Part shown: positions 9,678 to 19,067 of the stretch, piece after piece
How positions within the stretch are numbered: position 1 is the first letter of the stretch
Layout: the number at the start of each line of letters is the position of its first letter
DNA from: Candidatus Hydrogenedentota bacterium
Lineage (GTDB): Bacteria > Hydrogenedentota > Hydrogenedentia > Hydrogenedentales > CAILVY01
DNA length: 59,834 bases
Direction of reading: 5' to 3'
Assembly (NCBI GenBank): GCA_903837785.1
Contig: CAILVY010000326.1
Span: forward strand, 1 to 59,834
The notes under the pieces: model-generated
Database searches by the model: none
What the model was told of the DNA's origin: nothing
Seen by the model: only the letters and a program-made list of their open reading frames with translations
Program-made: the position numbers and the translations under genes

Positions 9678-10271
9678 TTAAGCCTTCTTGTCTGCGATGT
9701 ACCACCCGAAGCAGTTCCAGAGCGGCTTCTCCGCGACAACGGTGAAGCCGGCCCGGGCGAGTCCGTCCAGGAATTCCCGGTGGTCAAAGCGGTCTTCGAG
9801 AGGATGGTCGAGCAGGCGCCGCCATATGGGGCTCAGGATGAATGCCTTCAGCACCTCTTCCGCATAGAAGCGGCCGCCCGGCTTCAACACGCGACACACT
9901 TCGGCGAGCGCCGCACGCCACTCGGGGATGTGGTGGATGATGCCGAAATCGAAGACCGCATCGTATGTTGCGTCATCGGCTTGGATGAGCGTGGCGTCGC
10001 CGGTCCAGAGTTTCACGTTGCGGCGTCCGGCCAGCCGCCGTTCCGCCCGGGCGATCATGCGCGGGTCCAGGTCAAACGCGTCCACCGCGGCGGCCTGAAA
10101 TCGATCCGCGATGATCCCGGCGCCCACCCCGCGGCCACAGCCGATCTCGAGGGCCCGGCCTCCGTTCATGGCGCCGCCCTCCCGCAGGAACCACCGGGCT
10201 TCGAGATGACGTTGCATCGCGGCGCGGAGCGGGTTGTTCATGGCGAGGAATTCGCACGTGTTCAAAATCAT
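9678..10271 (-). CDS. Class I SAM-dependent methyltransferase
   Basis: This 197-residue protein contains the SAM-binding motif ALEIGCGRGVGAG near residue 40, an acidic DAFDLDP after the second strand, and FGIIHHIPEWRAALAEVCRV plus LKPGGRFYAEE at the later motifs. It belongs to the Methyltransf_11/25-like group. The target is unknown. The start ATG at 10271 is preceded by GGAGG. It is divergent from the FG-GAP protein gene, with a shared 145-bp upstream region that holds a TATACT on the minus strand at 10305-10300. Confidence 0.85.
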   Translation of the reverse strand: MILNTCEFLAMNNPLRAAMQRHLEARWFLREGGAMNGGRALEIGCGRGVGAGIIADRFQAAAVDAFDLDPRMIARAERRLAGRRNVKLWTGDATLIQADDATYDAVFDFGIIHHIPEWRAALAEVCRVLKPGGRFYAEEVLKAFILSPIWRRLLDHPLEDRFDHREFLDGLARAGFTVVAEKPLWNCFGWYIADKKA

Positions 10272-10416
10272 GGCCGTTTACCTCCGCTCTGTAGCGCACA
10301 GTATAGCAGGGAGGCCTGCGCGAGCCCGCCGCGCGATCACGACTCTTGATATGTGCTGCCCGATCATGCTCAGAATAGGGGCAACAACCGAAATATCGCA
10401 CATGGGAGGAAGAACG

Positions 10417-11604
10417 ATGCGCAATGCAATGGCGGCTCTCTTGACCCTGGCTGTTTTCGCGGGCGTTGCCGCCGTATCGTGGGCGGCGCCGGCCGCCGAT
10501 GCGCCCGTGGGCTTCACGGCGCACAAAGTGGGGACGTATCGTGGCGAGTCCTGCGGTGTCGGCGACTTCAACAAGGACGGCAAGCTCGACATCGTCGCGC
10601 TGCCGTTCATCTACTGCGCACCCGAATTCAAGGGGCTCAAGATCTGCGAGATCGAAGGCGAGGTCGGAGAGGACGGGAAGGGCTATCGCTGGGATTTCAT
10701 GAACGCCCCGCTCGACGTGGACGGCGACGGATGGCTCGATGTGGTCACCTGCTCGTGGTTCGGCAAGAAGGCGGAGTGGCTGCGCAATCCGGGAGAAGCC
10801 GGCGGGCTGTGGCCGCGCGCGCTCGTCGAGGAAAACGGCAACTATGAATGCGGCGAGTTGTGGGATGTGGACGGCGACGGCAAGGCGCTCGAGATCCTGC
10901 CCGCGGTGACCGGCACGCGGTGGTACGAGGCGGCCAGGTTGCCGGATGGGAAACGCGGTCTCGCCGTGCATGTGATATCCGAGAAGACGATGATTTGGGG
11001 CGTGGGTTGCGGCGATGTCAACGGCGACAAGCGCCCCGACGTGCTGCGGCCGGACGCCTGGTTCGAAGCACCCGCCGACCTGCGTACGGGCGAGTGGAAG
11101 GAACATGCGTGGGCCCTCGGCGACAAGCAGGAAGGCAAGGCCAACCACACTGCGCAAATCCTCGTGTATGACGTGAACGCAGACGGCCTGCCGGACATCG
11201 TTACAAGCTGTGCGCACGAATACGGCATCTTCTGGTACGAACAGGTGCGGCAGGACGCCGGCCCGGCCTGGAAACAGCATCTGATCGACGATACGTGGAC
11301 GCAGGCTCACAGCCTCGCGCTGGCCGACTTCGACGGCGACGGCGACCTGGATCTTGCGGCCGGCAAGCGCTTCATGGCGCACAACGGCGGCGACCCGGGC
11401 GAGTTCGAGCCGCTCGGCGTCTACTGGTATGAATTGACGCGGCAGGCCGAGCCCACGTGGAAGAAGCACAACATCTCCTACAATGAGGGCATCGGCTCCG
11501 GCCTGAACATGATCGCGACCGACCTCGACGCCGACGGCGACCCGGACATCGTGGTCACCGGAAAATGGGGCGGCCCGGTCTGGTTCGAGAACAAGCGTAA
11601 ATAG
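10417..11604 (+). CDS. Secreted FG-GAP/VCBS-repeat beta-propeller protein
   Basis: The 395-residue protein begins with a signal peptide (MRNAMAALLTLAVFAG, cleavage near SWA-AP). It carries seven calcium-loop motifs spaced along its length: DFNKDGKLDIV, DVDGDGWLDVV, DVDGDGKALEIL, DVNGDKRPDV, DVNADGLPDIV, DFDGDGDLDLA and DLDADGDPDIV. These are hallmarks of FG-GAP/VCBS propellers, which usually bind ligands or partner proteins at the cell surface. ATG 10417 was chosen because GGGAGGA lies just upstream and the signal peptide starts there; the longer frame from 10234 overlaps the methyltransferase gene. No catalytic domain is visible. Confidence 0.85.
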   Translation: MRNAMAALLTLAVFAGVAAVSWAAPAADAPVGFTAHKVGTYRGESCGVGDFNKDGKLDIVALPFIYCAPEFKGLKICEIEGEVGEDGKGYRWDFMNAPLDVDGDGWLDVVTCSWFGKKAEWLRNPGEAGGLWPRALVEENGNYECGELWDVDGDGKALEILPAVTGTRWYEAARLPDGKRGLAVHVISEKTMIWGVGCGDVNGDKRPDVLRPDAWFEAPADLRTGEWKEHAWALGDKQEGKANHTAQILVYDVNADGLPDIVTSCAHEYGIFWYEQVRQDAGPAWKQHLIDDTWTQAHSLALADFDGDGDLDLAAGKRFMAHNGGDPGEFEPLGVYWYELTRQAEPTWKKHNISYNEGIGSGLNMIATDLDADGDPDIVVTGKWGGPVWFENKRK

Positions 11605-11627
11605 AGCCGCAGGACTTCCTCCGGTTC

Positions 11628-14150
11628 TCAGTTCACGACCTCGAACCCGGCTTCCGCGTGGAGGCCCGCCGTGAGGTCGTTCACGGAGATCGTCCAGCGT
11701 CCCGTCTCATCATTCAGCGCGGGCACGAGGCGCAGCGTGAGGGCGCCGTCCTTCGCGCAGTAGTAGCCGCTGTATTCGCTGCGCGTTCCGGAAGGACGCC
11801 GCAATTCGAACTCCAGCGGCTGCAGGCCTCGTAGCGGGGCTCCGTCCCTGTCTCTCATGTTGATGGAGACGAAACAGCCCGAACCCAGCTTCGCTTCCTT
11901 GGGCGCGTGCATGCCGATCTCCGCGAACTCGGCGGGATAGAGGGCGACAATCTTCCCTCCCAGTTCGTCCAGATCCACGGAAAAGACCGAAGCGCCATGG
12001 CCGTCGCGGGAAACATCCAGGCGTTTGCGTTCGAGCAAGTCATAGGCGACAACGGGCGTGGTCCTGTCGAGCAGGGTGATCCGGGCAGTTTGCGGGAGCA
12101 GCTTGCCCAGCACCGCCTTGTACTTCCCTTCCCGCTCGTCATACGTGCGCTTGTCATTGACAAGCACGAGATACGTGACGCCGTTCTTCTCGAGCAAGTT
12201 CACGAGCACATTCGGCGAATCACAGTCCACGTTGCGGGGAGCACGATCCCCCAGCGTTTCCCGCAGCTTGGCGGCATACGACTCCATGATCCGCTGATCG
12301 TCCAGCGCCGTCACGCCCTCCACCTGCTTCATCTCGGCGCTGCCGGGCTGAATGTGGTCGTTCCAGTCGGCAAAGGCGACGTTCTTCGCGAGGGCGTTGG
12401 CGCTCACCTTGTTGCGATACGTGAAGTCAAAATCGAACTTCAGCGCGCCGGGAATCTCCGGGCCAAGATACTGATCGGCGATCACGAGGCCGCCCCGTTC
12501 CCGGAATCGAAGCACCTCGTCGTAAACCTGCTTTGTCAGCACGTCGCACTTGGGCAGGGCCAGCATGTCGTAGGCATCAAGCCCGTAACGTTCGATCGTC
12601 TCGTCAAAGACCACATCCGCCTGCAGGTGCGCCATCGCCATCACGCTGTAGAAGTGGTAGATCTGTAGGTTGGCATAGCCGCCCAGCAGGCTCGGCGAAC
12701 TCGAATGCACCCGGGCGGCCGCGGAACTGAGCACGGCAATCCTTCGCGGTGACACCTCCAGGTTGCTCAGCAGAGGGCCATACGGCTTGAAGACTTTCTC
12801 TGACAGATTCTTGAGTGCAAGACTTGTGCTGTACGGAACCTTGTTGCTGTCCGCGTCCACGGGGTTGCACTCGCTCGAGTAGTAGTATCCGAGGATCTTC
12901 TGCGCGCGCGACAGATTGATCCACGTGGCCACCGTGAGCCGGCCGGGTCCCATCAGCATCCATTCACCGGTAGGTGCCAGTTCGCCCGGATAATTGAGCA
13001 GCGTGACTGTGTTCAGGGGAATCTGGCCGGTGGGCCTGCAGGCGGCCCGGAGCGTTTCGACATAGAGCATCAGCTTGGGGTCCGGGTTCGTGTACGTCCA
13101 CGTCCCGATGACGTCCAGGCCCGGGAAAAGGTCCAGCAGCGCGGTTTCGCGGAACGGGTCGCTGATCGTGAGGATATCCGGGCGGTAGCGATGCACTGTC
13201 TCGGCGGTGCGCCGGTTGGCGGCCGTGAGGCCATTCCCTTGCTTGTATTTGAACTTGTGAAAGACGTACTTCCGATCCTCGTCGGAAATCACACCCGGCG
13301 CCGCGAAGGCCGCCGGCCCGATTTCCTGCTCCGAAAAGCCCAGCACGTCGCGCGTGAGTTCCAGGCCGGCTTTGTTGATGTTGTTACCCAGGCTGTCGAC
13401 GATTTCCGTATTGAAGAAGGCTGTCCTGACTTGCGGAAAGCGGAGTACGAACTCCATCAGCCGCGTGTTGTCGCGATCCTGAATCCGGGCTACTTCGGGG
13501 TGAAGGGGATTCGCAACCTTCTTTTCCTCCGTGTTCCGCACCGCCAGATTCACCGCATCCGCATCGGCTATCGTGCCGGGGTCGAGATCACGCAACCCGC
13601 CATTGGGGCCAATCCCCACATCCGCCCCTGCCAGCAACCCCTGGTCCAGTGCGCGGCAAACCTTGTCGTCGAGCGCCGACGTGAAGCGCGGACCGGACCA
13701 TGTCGTGAATCCATGATCGAGGTACCACGCGGAGCCGCCGCCGCCCCACAGCCAAATCATGAGCCGCTCAGGGTTCGGACGCTCGGCGATGGATAAATGA
13801 AATGTAGCGCGCCCGATCTCTTCAGTCCCCGCCGCCAGGACGGCCGCGCATTCATACTCGCCCGGCCGGAGTCTCGCGCAGGGCAGGCGAAAGGAGCTGC
13901 CCTGACGATCGCCCGCCGGTCCTGCCGCCCATGCCTCCGAGACGACTGCCACCCCGCCCGCCACAAGGTCCAGGCGGACATCTGGCCGGCCCGTGTCGAC
14001 GTCATTGGCGGCCCTGACTGTCAGCAGGGCCTCCTCGTCGCGATAGAACGCCTGCCGGGGACATTCCACGGACACAGTCGCCGCGCCCATGGCGTGCCCC
14101 GCGAAGAGAAACGCCAAAAGAAGGCCCGTCAGCATCATTCCGTTTCGCAT
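11628..14150 (-). CDS. Large secreted glycosidase-like protein with a trimerisation-type domain
   Basis: The 840-residue protein starts at an ATG with AGGAGGGTGC directly upstream and a clear signal peptide (MRNGMMLTGLLLAFLFAGHA). Residues about 25-130 look like an Ig-like beta domain. The centre has TIM-barrel-like features: an ERLMIWLWGGGG strand, an FFNTEIVDS strand and DILTISDP. A segment near residues 540-580 (DMLALPKCDVLTKQVYDEV, RERGGLVIADQY) resembles the glutamine-amidotransferase-like trimerisation domain of GH42 enzymes. A C-terminal beta domain follows. I read it as a distant glycoside hydrolase relative, but no GH family can be named with confidence. It is divergent from the ceramidase-family gene. 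Confidence 0.65.
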   Translation of the reverse strand: MRNGMMLTGLLLAFLFAGHAMGAATVSVECPRQAFYRDEEALLTVRAANDVDTGRPDVRLDLVAGGVAVVSEAWAAGPAGDRQGSSFRLPCARLRPGEYECAAVLAAGTEEIGRATFHLSIAERPNPERLMIWLWGGGGSAWYLDHGFTTWSGPRFTSALDDKVCRALDQGLLAGADVGIGPNGGLRDLDPGTIADADAVNLAVRNTEEKKVANPLHPEVARIQDRDNTRLMEFVLRFPQVRTAFFNTEIVDSLGNNINKAGLELTRDVLGFSEQEIGPAAFAAPGVISDEDRKYVFHKFKYKQGNGLTAANRRTAETVHRYRPDILTISDPFRETALLDLFPGLDVIGTWTYTNPDPKLMLYVETLRAACRPTGQIPLNTVTLLNYPGELAPTGEWMLMGPGRLTVATWINLSRAQKILGYYYSSECNPVDADSNKVPYSTSLALKNLSEKVFKPYGPLLSNLEVSPRRIAVLSSAAARVHSSSPSLLGGYANLQIYHFYSVMAMAHLQADVVFDETIERYGLDAYDMLALPKCDVLTKQVYDEVLRFRERGGLVIADQYLGPEIPGALKFDFDFTYRNKVSANALAKNVAFADWNDHIQPGSAEMKQVEGVTALDDQRIMESYAAKLRETLGDRAPRNVDCDSPNVLVNLLEKNGVTYLVLVNDKRTYDEREGKYKAVLGKLLPQTARITLLDRTTPVVAYDLLERKRLDVSRDGHGASVFSVDLDELGGKIVALYPAEFAEIGMHAPKEAKLGSGCFVSINMRDRDGAPLRGLQPLEFELRRPSGTRSEYSGYYCAKDGALTLRLVPALNDETGRWTISVNDLTAGLHAEAGFEVVN

Positions 14151-14276
14151 GCACCCTCCTCTCCGAATCCGGGGCGGCCGCCTCAGATTGGAAACGTCCG
14201 CCACCCATGCCCGCGAGAACACTCCGGAAGCAATCTAAGCGGCCGGAGCTGAAATGGCAAATCGGCCTGCCGTCCC

Positions 14277-14305
14277 TTGAAAACGGGGCAAACAGGGACC
14301 ATACT
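14277..14305 (+). promoter_or_regulatory. Probable promoter of the ceramidase-family gene
   Basis: TTGAAA at 14277-14282 and CATACT at 14300-14305 are separated by 17 bp, five and four matches to the sigma-70 consensus. The predicted leader is about 44 nt before ATG 14357. Confidence 0.45.
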
Positions 14306-14356
14306 GCCCGCGGGCGCAACCCATGCCGGAATGGCATGTACCCGGAGGCTCATGGC

Positions 14357-15637
14357 ATGCGATACGTTCTGATCCTGCTAGTGGCGGTGTGTGTGTTTCC
14401 GGCGGCGGCGGAACTCAAGGCGGGCGTGGCGGTGGTGAGCATCACGCCGATGGAGGAAGGCATTCCCACGCAGTTGGGCGGATACGGCGCGCGTGAAGGC
14501 AAGCCCGCCGTGGGCATTCTCGACACGCTCCACGGAAAGGTGCTCATGTTCGAATCCGGGGGCCAGAAATCGGCCCTGATCACGGTGGATACGTGCAGCG
14601 TGCCAATCTGCGTGCTCGAAGAAACCCTGGCAAAGGCGGCCATCGCAGGACTCACCCCGGAGCGCGTCATGATCGCCGCGAGCCATTCGCACACGGGGCT
14701 TGAAGGGTTTGCGCTCGACCGGCGGAACATCGCGAACAACCCGAATATTGGCATCTTCTCCGAGCCCATGCTGAATTTCGTGACCGACCGCTTGGCCAAG
14801 GGATTGAAAGAGGCCAACACCGCGCTTCAGCCCGTGAAAGCAGGCGCGGGCACGGTGGCACTCCCGGGCATGAACCACAACCGGCGCGGCGACAAGTTCG
14901 TGGACGATCATCTCACCGCGCTGCGCCTGGACAAGGCCGACGGTTCGCCCTACGCGCTCCTCGTGAACTTCACGGCCCACGGCACCCTCGTGGATGAGGG
15001 GGACATGCTGATCTCCGCGGAATGGGCGGGAAACATGCAGCGGACGGTTGAGGCGCTGATGGACGGCGTCACGTGCCTGTACACAAACGGCGCCGAGGGC
15101 GATCAGGCGCCGTCCGCGAAAGCGGCCGGCAGCCACTACGAGCAGGCGGAGAACTACGGCCGCGCCATTGGCATCGCGGCCTGGAAACTCGCGCAGGGTC
15201 TCGTTACGAAAGACGTGGGCAACTTCGCGGTACAATGCGCCTGGGTGCCGCTGCCGCCGCGGAAGGGCGCCCCGGATTTCGCCAAGATTGCGGGGGAGGA
15301 GTACAAGGTTCCCCCGGAACAGCTCGATGCGATGCTGCAACTGATGTTTGCGGACAAAGCCCCGATCTATGCGCTGCGCGTGAATGATTTCGAGCTGGCG
15401 ACCTTTCCCGGCGAGCCCATCTGCCAGATCGGCCTCGCCGTGAAAGACGCGTTGAGCAAGGCGGGCATCGAGTATCCCTGCGTGGCGTCGCTCACTTCGG
15501 AGCACATCGGGTACATCCTGACGAAAGAGGAGTATCAACAGAGCGGCTACGAGGCGACGGCCTCCTTCTATGGCGACGGCCTCGGCCAGCTCATGCAGGA
15601 TCAAGTCACCGCGCTGGGCGTTGCTGCGGCGAAATAG
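14357..15637 (+). CDS. Secreted neutral/alkaline ceramidase-family hydrolase
   Basis: The 426-residue protein has a signal peptide (MRYVLILLVAVCVFPAAA) followed by LKAGVAVVSITP, the typical N-terminus of the neutral non-lysosomal ceramidase N-terminal domain family (PF04734-like). Other marks are MIAASHSHTGLEG, with the zinc-ligand histidines, and NFTAHGTLVDEG. True ceramidases are longer (about 650 residues or more) and have a C-terminal Ig-like domain; this one lacks it. The substrate may therefore be another amide or ester-linked lipid. GGAGG lies eight bases before ATG 14357, and this start gives the signal peptide. Confidence 0.85.
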   Translation: MRYVLILLVAVCVFPAAAELKAGVAVVSITPMEEGIPTQLGGYGAREGKPAVGILDTLHGKVLMFESGGQKSALITVDTCSVPICVLEETLAKAAIAGLTPERVMIAASHSHTGLEGFALDRRNIANNPNIGIFSEPMLNFVTDRLAKGLKEANTALQPVKAGAGTVALPGMNHNRRGDKFVDDHLTALRLDKADGSPYALLVNFTAHGTLVDEGDMLISAEWAGNMQRTVEALMDGVTCLYTNGAEGDQAPSAKAAGSHYEQAENYGRAIGIAAWKLAQGLVTKDVGNFAVQCAWVPLPPRKGAPDFAKIAGEEYKVPPEQLDAMLQLMFADKAPIYALRVNDFELATFPGEPICQIGLAVKDALSKAGIEYPCVASLTSEHIGYILTKEEYQQSGYEATASFYGDGLGQLMQDQVTALGVAAAK

Positions 15638-15833
15638 CGGCTATGAAGACTCGAATCCCGTCGGCCGCGGCCGTTGACCGGGCCGGGAGCGGTCTTCACA
15701 ACGAATTTGCGGCCGGCCTGATCGCGGAAAACATGCCTGCCATAGCCGTCAGCGAATAAAACGGGGGCGCCGCCGGTATGGGAAGCTCAGGCACCCGTTT
15801 AATGCAAGGGTGCAGAGGCAAGGGAGAAATGCC

Positions 15834-16721
15834 GTGAAGAATCGAGTCGTTGCGGGCTACGTCCTTTTCATGTTTGCCGCCATGGGCGTTACTCCGTTTG
15901 TGCCTGCCCGGCAGTCCGAGAACTATGCGAGCATCATGATCTTCGCGCTGGGGTTTGCGGCCATCTTCTGCCAGAAAGTCCTGCACAAAGAGAAGTTCCT
16001 CGACATGGGCTTCCGGCTCAACCGGAACGCGGTGCTGGGCGTGCTGACCGGATTGCTCTTCACCGGTGTGATGCTGGCGTTCTTCTTCTGGCTGCCCCTG
16101 GAACTCGGTTGGGTGCGCGTAACGCCCAACCTGGACATGCAGGCGGAACTGAAGGAGCTTCCACTGGGCGTAGCCGCGGTGGTCGTCATGATCTTCGGCA
16201 CGCTGCTCATGCTGCCGGCCGGACTCTTCGGCGAGGAACTGGCCTTCCGCGGCTATCTCCTGCCCAAGCTCGAACAACGCTTTGGCGCGCTGACCGCGAT
16301 CCTGTTGAACGCCGTCATCTTCGGCTTGTGGCATCTGCCCGCGTACTACTCGATTTACCGCGGCGGGGCGGCCGACCAGGGCGCCGGCGCCGTCGCGTTG
16401 ATGCTGCTCGCCCACGGCGTGTCGGTCATCCCCGTCTGCATCCTCTACCTGACCACCCGCGAACTCTACGGCGTCTCAATCTACCACTGTCTCGTGGACG
16501 TCTTTCAGTATACCGTTGTGGGATCGCCCGAACTCGGCGAAGCCGCCAAGTTCGCGCTCTATCAGTCCGAGACGATCAACAAGCCCGCGGCGGATGCCCT
16601 CGGCTGGGCGGGGCAACTCCTGTCCATCGCCCTCATGCTCGGCCTCTGCTGGATCATCAAACGCTGGGTGAAGCGGGCCGTCCCCGCGGCGGCCGCGGAC
16701 GCCGCGCCCGTCGAGGCCTGA
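15834..16721 (+). CDS. CPBP family intramembrane metalloprotease
   Basis: The 295-residue membrane protein has about eight hydrophobic segments and the CPBP (Abi/CAAX protease) motifs: FGEELAFRGYL (EExxxR), IFGLWHLPAYY (FxxxH) and SIYHCLVDVFQY (HxxxD/N). These residues bind the catalytic metal in the membrane. Bacterial members process prenylated or peptide substrates or act in stress and bacteriocin immunity; nothing here tells which. I chose GTG 15834 because AGGGAG lies eight bases upstream; another GTG at 15810 is in frame but has a weaker site. It converges on the acyl-CoA synthetase gene with a 12-bp gap. Confidence 0.85.
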   Translation: MKNRVVAGYVLFMFAAMGVTPFVPARQSENYASIMIFALGFAAIFCQKVLHKEKFLDMGFRLNRNAVLGVLTGLLFTGVMLAFFFWLPLELGWVRVTPNLDMQAELKELPLGVAAVVVMIFGTLLMLPAGLFGEELAFRGYLLPKLEQRFGALTAILLNAVIFGLWHLPAYYSIYRGGAADQGAGAVALMLLAHGVSVIPVCILYLTTRELYGVSIYHCLVDVFQYTVVGSPELGEAAKFALYQSETINKPAADALGWAGQLLSIALMLGLCWIIKRWVKRAVPAAAADAAPVEA

Positions 16722-16733
16722 CGCCGAAAATCG

Positions 16734-18911
16734 CTAACGCCGGGGAATGTCGTTCAGATACTCGAAACGTTCCGCGAGGTGGGCCAGCGTGAAGGCCACA
16801 TGGGCCGGGCTGGACAACACGCCGATGCCCGCCTGTTCGAGTTCGCGGATCGCGCCGTTGGGCGTGCCCACGTTCGCCAGCAGGGCCGTGTCGGACGCCA
16901 CGAGCAGGGGCTTCTGATACAGGTCCACAAAGGAGATCATGCGGCGGACGTCTTCCATTTCGTAGTGGCTGCCCATGGCCGCGAGCTTGTCGAGGCCGAT
17001 CTCCTTCGCGCGCTCGGATTCGGCAAAGCGGGTAAGGCTGCTCGAAATGTAACCCACGCCCAGCAGTATCACCGCGTCGATCTCAGGGCTCTTCATCACG
17101 GATTCCACCGCCTTGGACAGAAGGAAGAGGTCGTTTGCGGCCACGAGGTCCACGGGATTGTTCCGGTTCCACCACGCGGGCATGTAACTGTCCAGTTCGC
17201 GCAGCGTCTCCTCCGGAAGCGGAGGCACTTCCAGCCCGGCCTCAACGCAGGCATCCGCCGTGATGACGCCCCAGCCGCCCCCCTGCGACACGATGCCGAC
17301 GCGCCTTCCCCTCGGCAGCGGCTGGCGCAGAAACGCCGCGCCGACTTCCATGGCTTCATAGACTTCGTCCACAACCGAGGCGCCGGCCTGGCGGCAGGCC
17401 GCCCGGAACACGCGCGCCTCGCTGGCCAGCGAGCCCGTGTGTGACTGGGCTGCCTTCATTCCTGCCTTGCTTCGGCCGCCCTTGATGAGCACGAGCGGTT
17501 TCCGCCTTGAAACGCGCCGCAGCACGTCGAAGAAGCGCCGCCCGTTGCGCGTGCCCTCCACGTAGGTGAGCACGGATCGGGTCCGCTCGTCGTCCGCAAA
17601 GAAGGCGAGGTAATCTTCGGCGCGCGTGTCGGCCTCATTGCCGCTGCTGATGAATCGCGCCACGCCCACCTGATGCAGTTGCGCCCAGGTCAGCACGGTG
17701 CTGCCCACATTGCCGCTTTGCGACGCGATCGAGAGCCCGCCGGCGCCGGGAAAACGCGCGATCATCCCGCAGTACATGCTGAACGGGGCCGGACTCGCCA
17801 CGCCCGCGCAGTTGGGCCCGGCCAGCAGGAGCCCTTCGCGCGCCGCGATGGCTATCATCTCTTCCTGCATCGCCTTCGCCTCATCATCATCGAGTTCATC
17901 GAAGCCCGCGGTGATTACGACCACCGCCTTGATGCCCTTGGCAGCACAATCCCGTACGGCCGCGCAGACGCCGCCCGGGGGAATCACAATCAGGGCGAGT
18001 TCCGGCGTTTCCGGCAACGATGCGATATCCGGAAAGCAGGGAATGCCCAGCAATTCCGTGTGCTTGGGGTTGACGCCGTAAAGCCGGCCCTGATAGCCGC
18101 CTTCAAGTGTGTTGAACAGGATACGGAAGCCCCACTTCGTCGGCGATTCCGAAGCGCCCACGATCACAATGCTCGAAGGCTCGAAAAGCGCGCCGAAGTG
18201 CGCGCCCGGCTCCGTCGCCTCGGGAGCCGCGCAGGCTTCCTCCGCCCCGACCGAGATCAGCGCATCGACCGCCACCGGGCGGCCCTGCTCGATGACGAGC
18301 GGATTGATGTCCACATGGGAGATGCCGGAGTGCTCGATCAGGATCTGTCCGGCGGCCTGTAGGATGCGGGTGAGTTCCGCCCGATCCACCGGCGCTTCGC
18401 CGCGAAACGCATCGAGCAGGCGTTTCCCGCGCAATTCGGCCATCATCTCGGCCGCGTCGCGTTCGTCGAGCGGCGCCAAGCGGAAGCTCACATCCTCGAG
18501 CGCCTCCACCGCCGTGCCGCCGATGCCCAGCATTACGCACGGCCCGAAGACAGAGTCGCGCAACGCGCCAACAATCAACTCGCGCTTGCCGGCCGCCATC
18601 CGCTGCACGAGCAGGCCCTCTGAGCCGGAATCCAGCAGGGCGGCCGCAGCCTCCCGAACGTCGTCCGCGTTCTTCAGGTTCAGCCGAACCCATCCCCGAT
18701 CGCTCTTGTGCGCCAAGTCCGCCGCGCGGCCCTTCAGCGCCACGGGATATCCAAGCCGTTCCGCCGCGGCTACGGCCTCCGACGCATTCTGCGCAAGCGC
18801 TTCGTCCACCACCGGAACGCCATAGGCGGCCAGCACGCGCTTGGATTCATACTCCGAAAGCGTTCTTTGACTCGATTCGATCGCCCGGCCGATTACTTGT
18901 TTCACGTCCAT
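16734..18911 (-). CDS. Fused ADP-forming acyl-CoA synthetase (acetate--CoA ligase family)
   Basis: The 725-residue protein joins both subunits of an NDP-forming acyl-CoA synthetase. Residues about 10-225 are the ATP-grasp part (SEYESKRVLAAYGVPVV, YPVALKGRAADLAHKSD, ISHVDINPLVIEQGRPVAVD). Residues about 235-360 are the CoA-binding Rossmann domain (PSSIVIVGASESPTKWGF, GVNPKH). The succinyl-CoA-ligase-like part follows with LLAGPNCAG, ASQSGNVG and AAQSHTGSLA, whose His is the expected phosphohistidine. It would interconvert acyl-CoA, ADP and phosphate with the acid, CoA and ATP. The ATP-grasp part precedes the CoA-binding part, the reverse of many fused archaeal-type enzymes. The ATG at 18911 follows an in-frame TTG at 18914. 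Confidence 0.9.
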   Translation of the reverse strand: MDVKQVIGRAIESSQRTLSEYESKRVLAAYGVPVVDEALAQNASEAVAAAERLGYPVALKGRAADLAHKSDRGWVRLNLKNADDVREAAAALLDSGSEGLLVQRMAAGKRELIVGALRDSVFGPCVMLGIGGTAVEALEDVSFRLAPLDERDAAEMMAELRGKRLLDAFRGEAPVDRAELTRILQAAGQILIEHSGISHVDINPLVIEQGRPVAVDALISVGAEEACAAPEATEPGAHFGALFEPSSIVIVGASESPTKWGFRILFNTLEGGYQGRLYGVNPKHTELLGIPCFPDIASLPETPELALIVIPPGGVCAAVRDCAAKGIKAVVVITAGFDELDDDEAKAMQEEMIAIAAREGLLLAGPNCAGVASPAPFSMYCGMIARFPGAGGLSIASQSGNVGSTVLTWAQLHQVGVARFISSGNEADTRAEDYLAFFADDERTRSVLTYVEGTRNGRRFFDVLRRVSRRKPLVLIKGGRSKAGMKAAQSHTGSLASEARVFRAACRQAGASVVDEVYEAMEVGAAFLRQPLPRGRRVGIVSQGGGWGVITADACVEAGLEVPPLPEETLRELDSYMPAWWNRNNPVDLVAANDLFLLSKAVESVMKSPEIDAVILLGVGYISSSLTRFAESERAKEIGLDKLAAMGSHYEMEDVRRMISFVDLYQKPLLVASDTALLANVGTPNGAIRELEQAGIGVLSSPAHVAFTLAHLAERFEYLNDIPRR

Positions 18912-19067
18912 CAATCACGCAATTCCTTCACGGTTGCCGGAACTATACTGGAAAGCCGCCCTCCAGCGAAACCCGTTCGCGCGCCAGGCATATTCCAGGC
19001 CAGTTTGACTACGCGCACGCGCACTTGTTTCAATCTCCGGCGCAACACGTCATGGAGAAAAGCGCGC

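Noticed and set aside
7729-9681. A 650-codon plus-strand open frame
   Set aside because: It lies opposite the symporter and SGNH genes, which have clear motifs. Its composition (His and Arg rich) is typical of antisense shadow.
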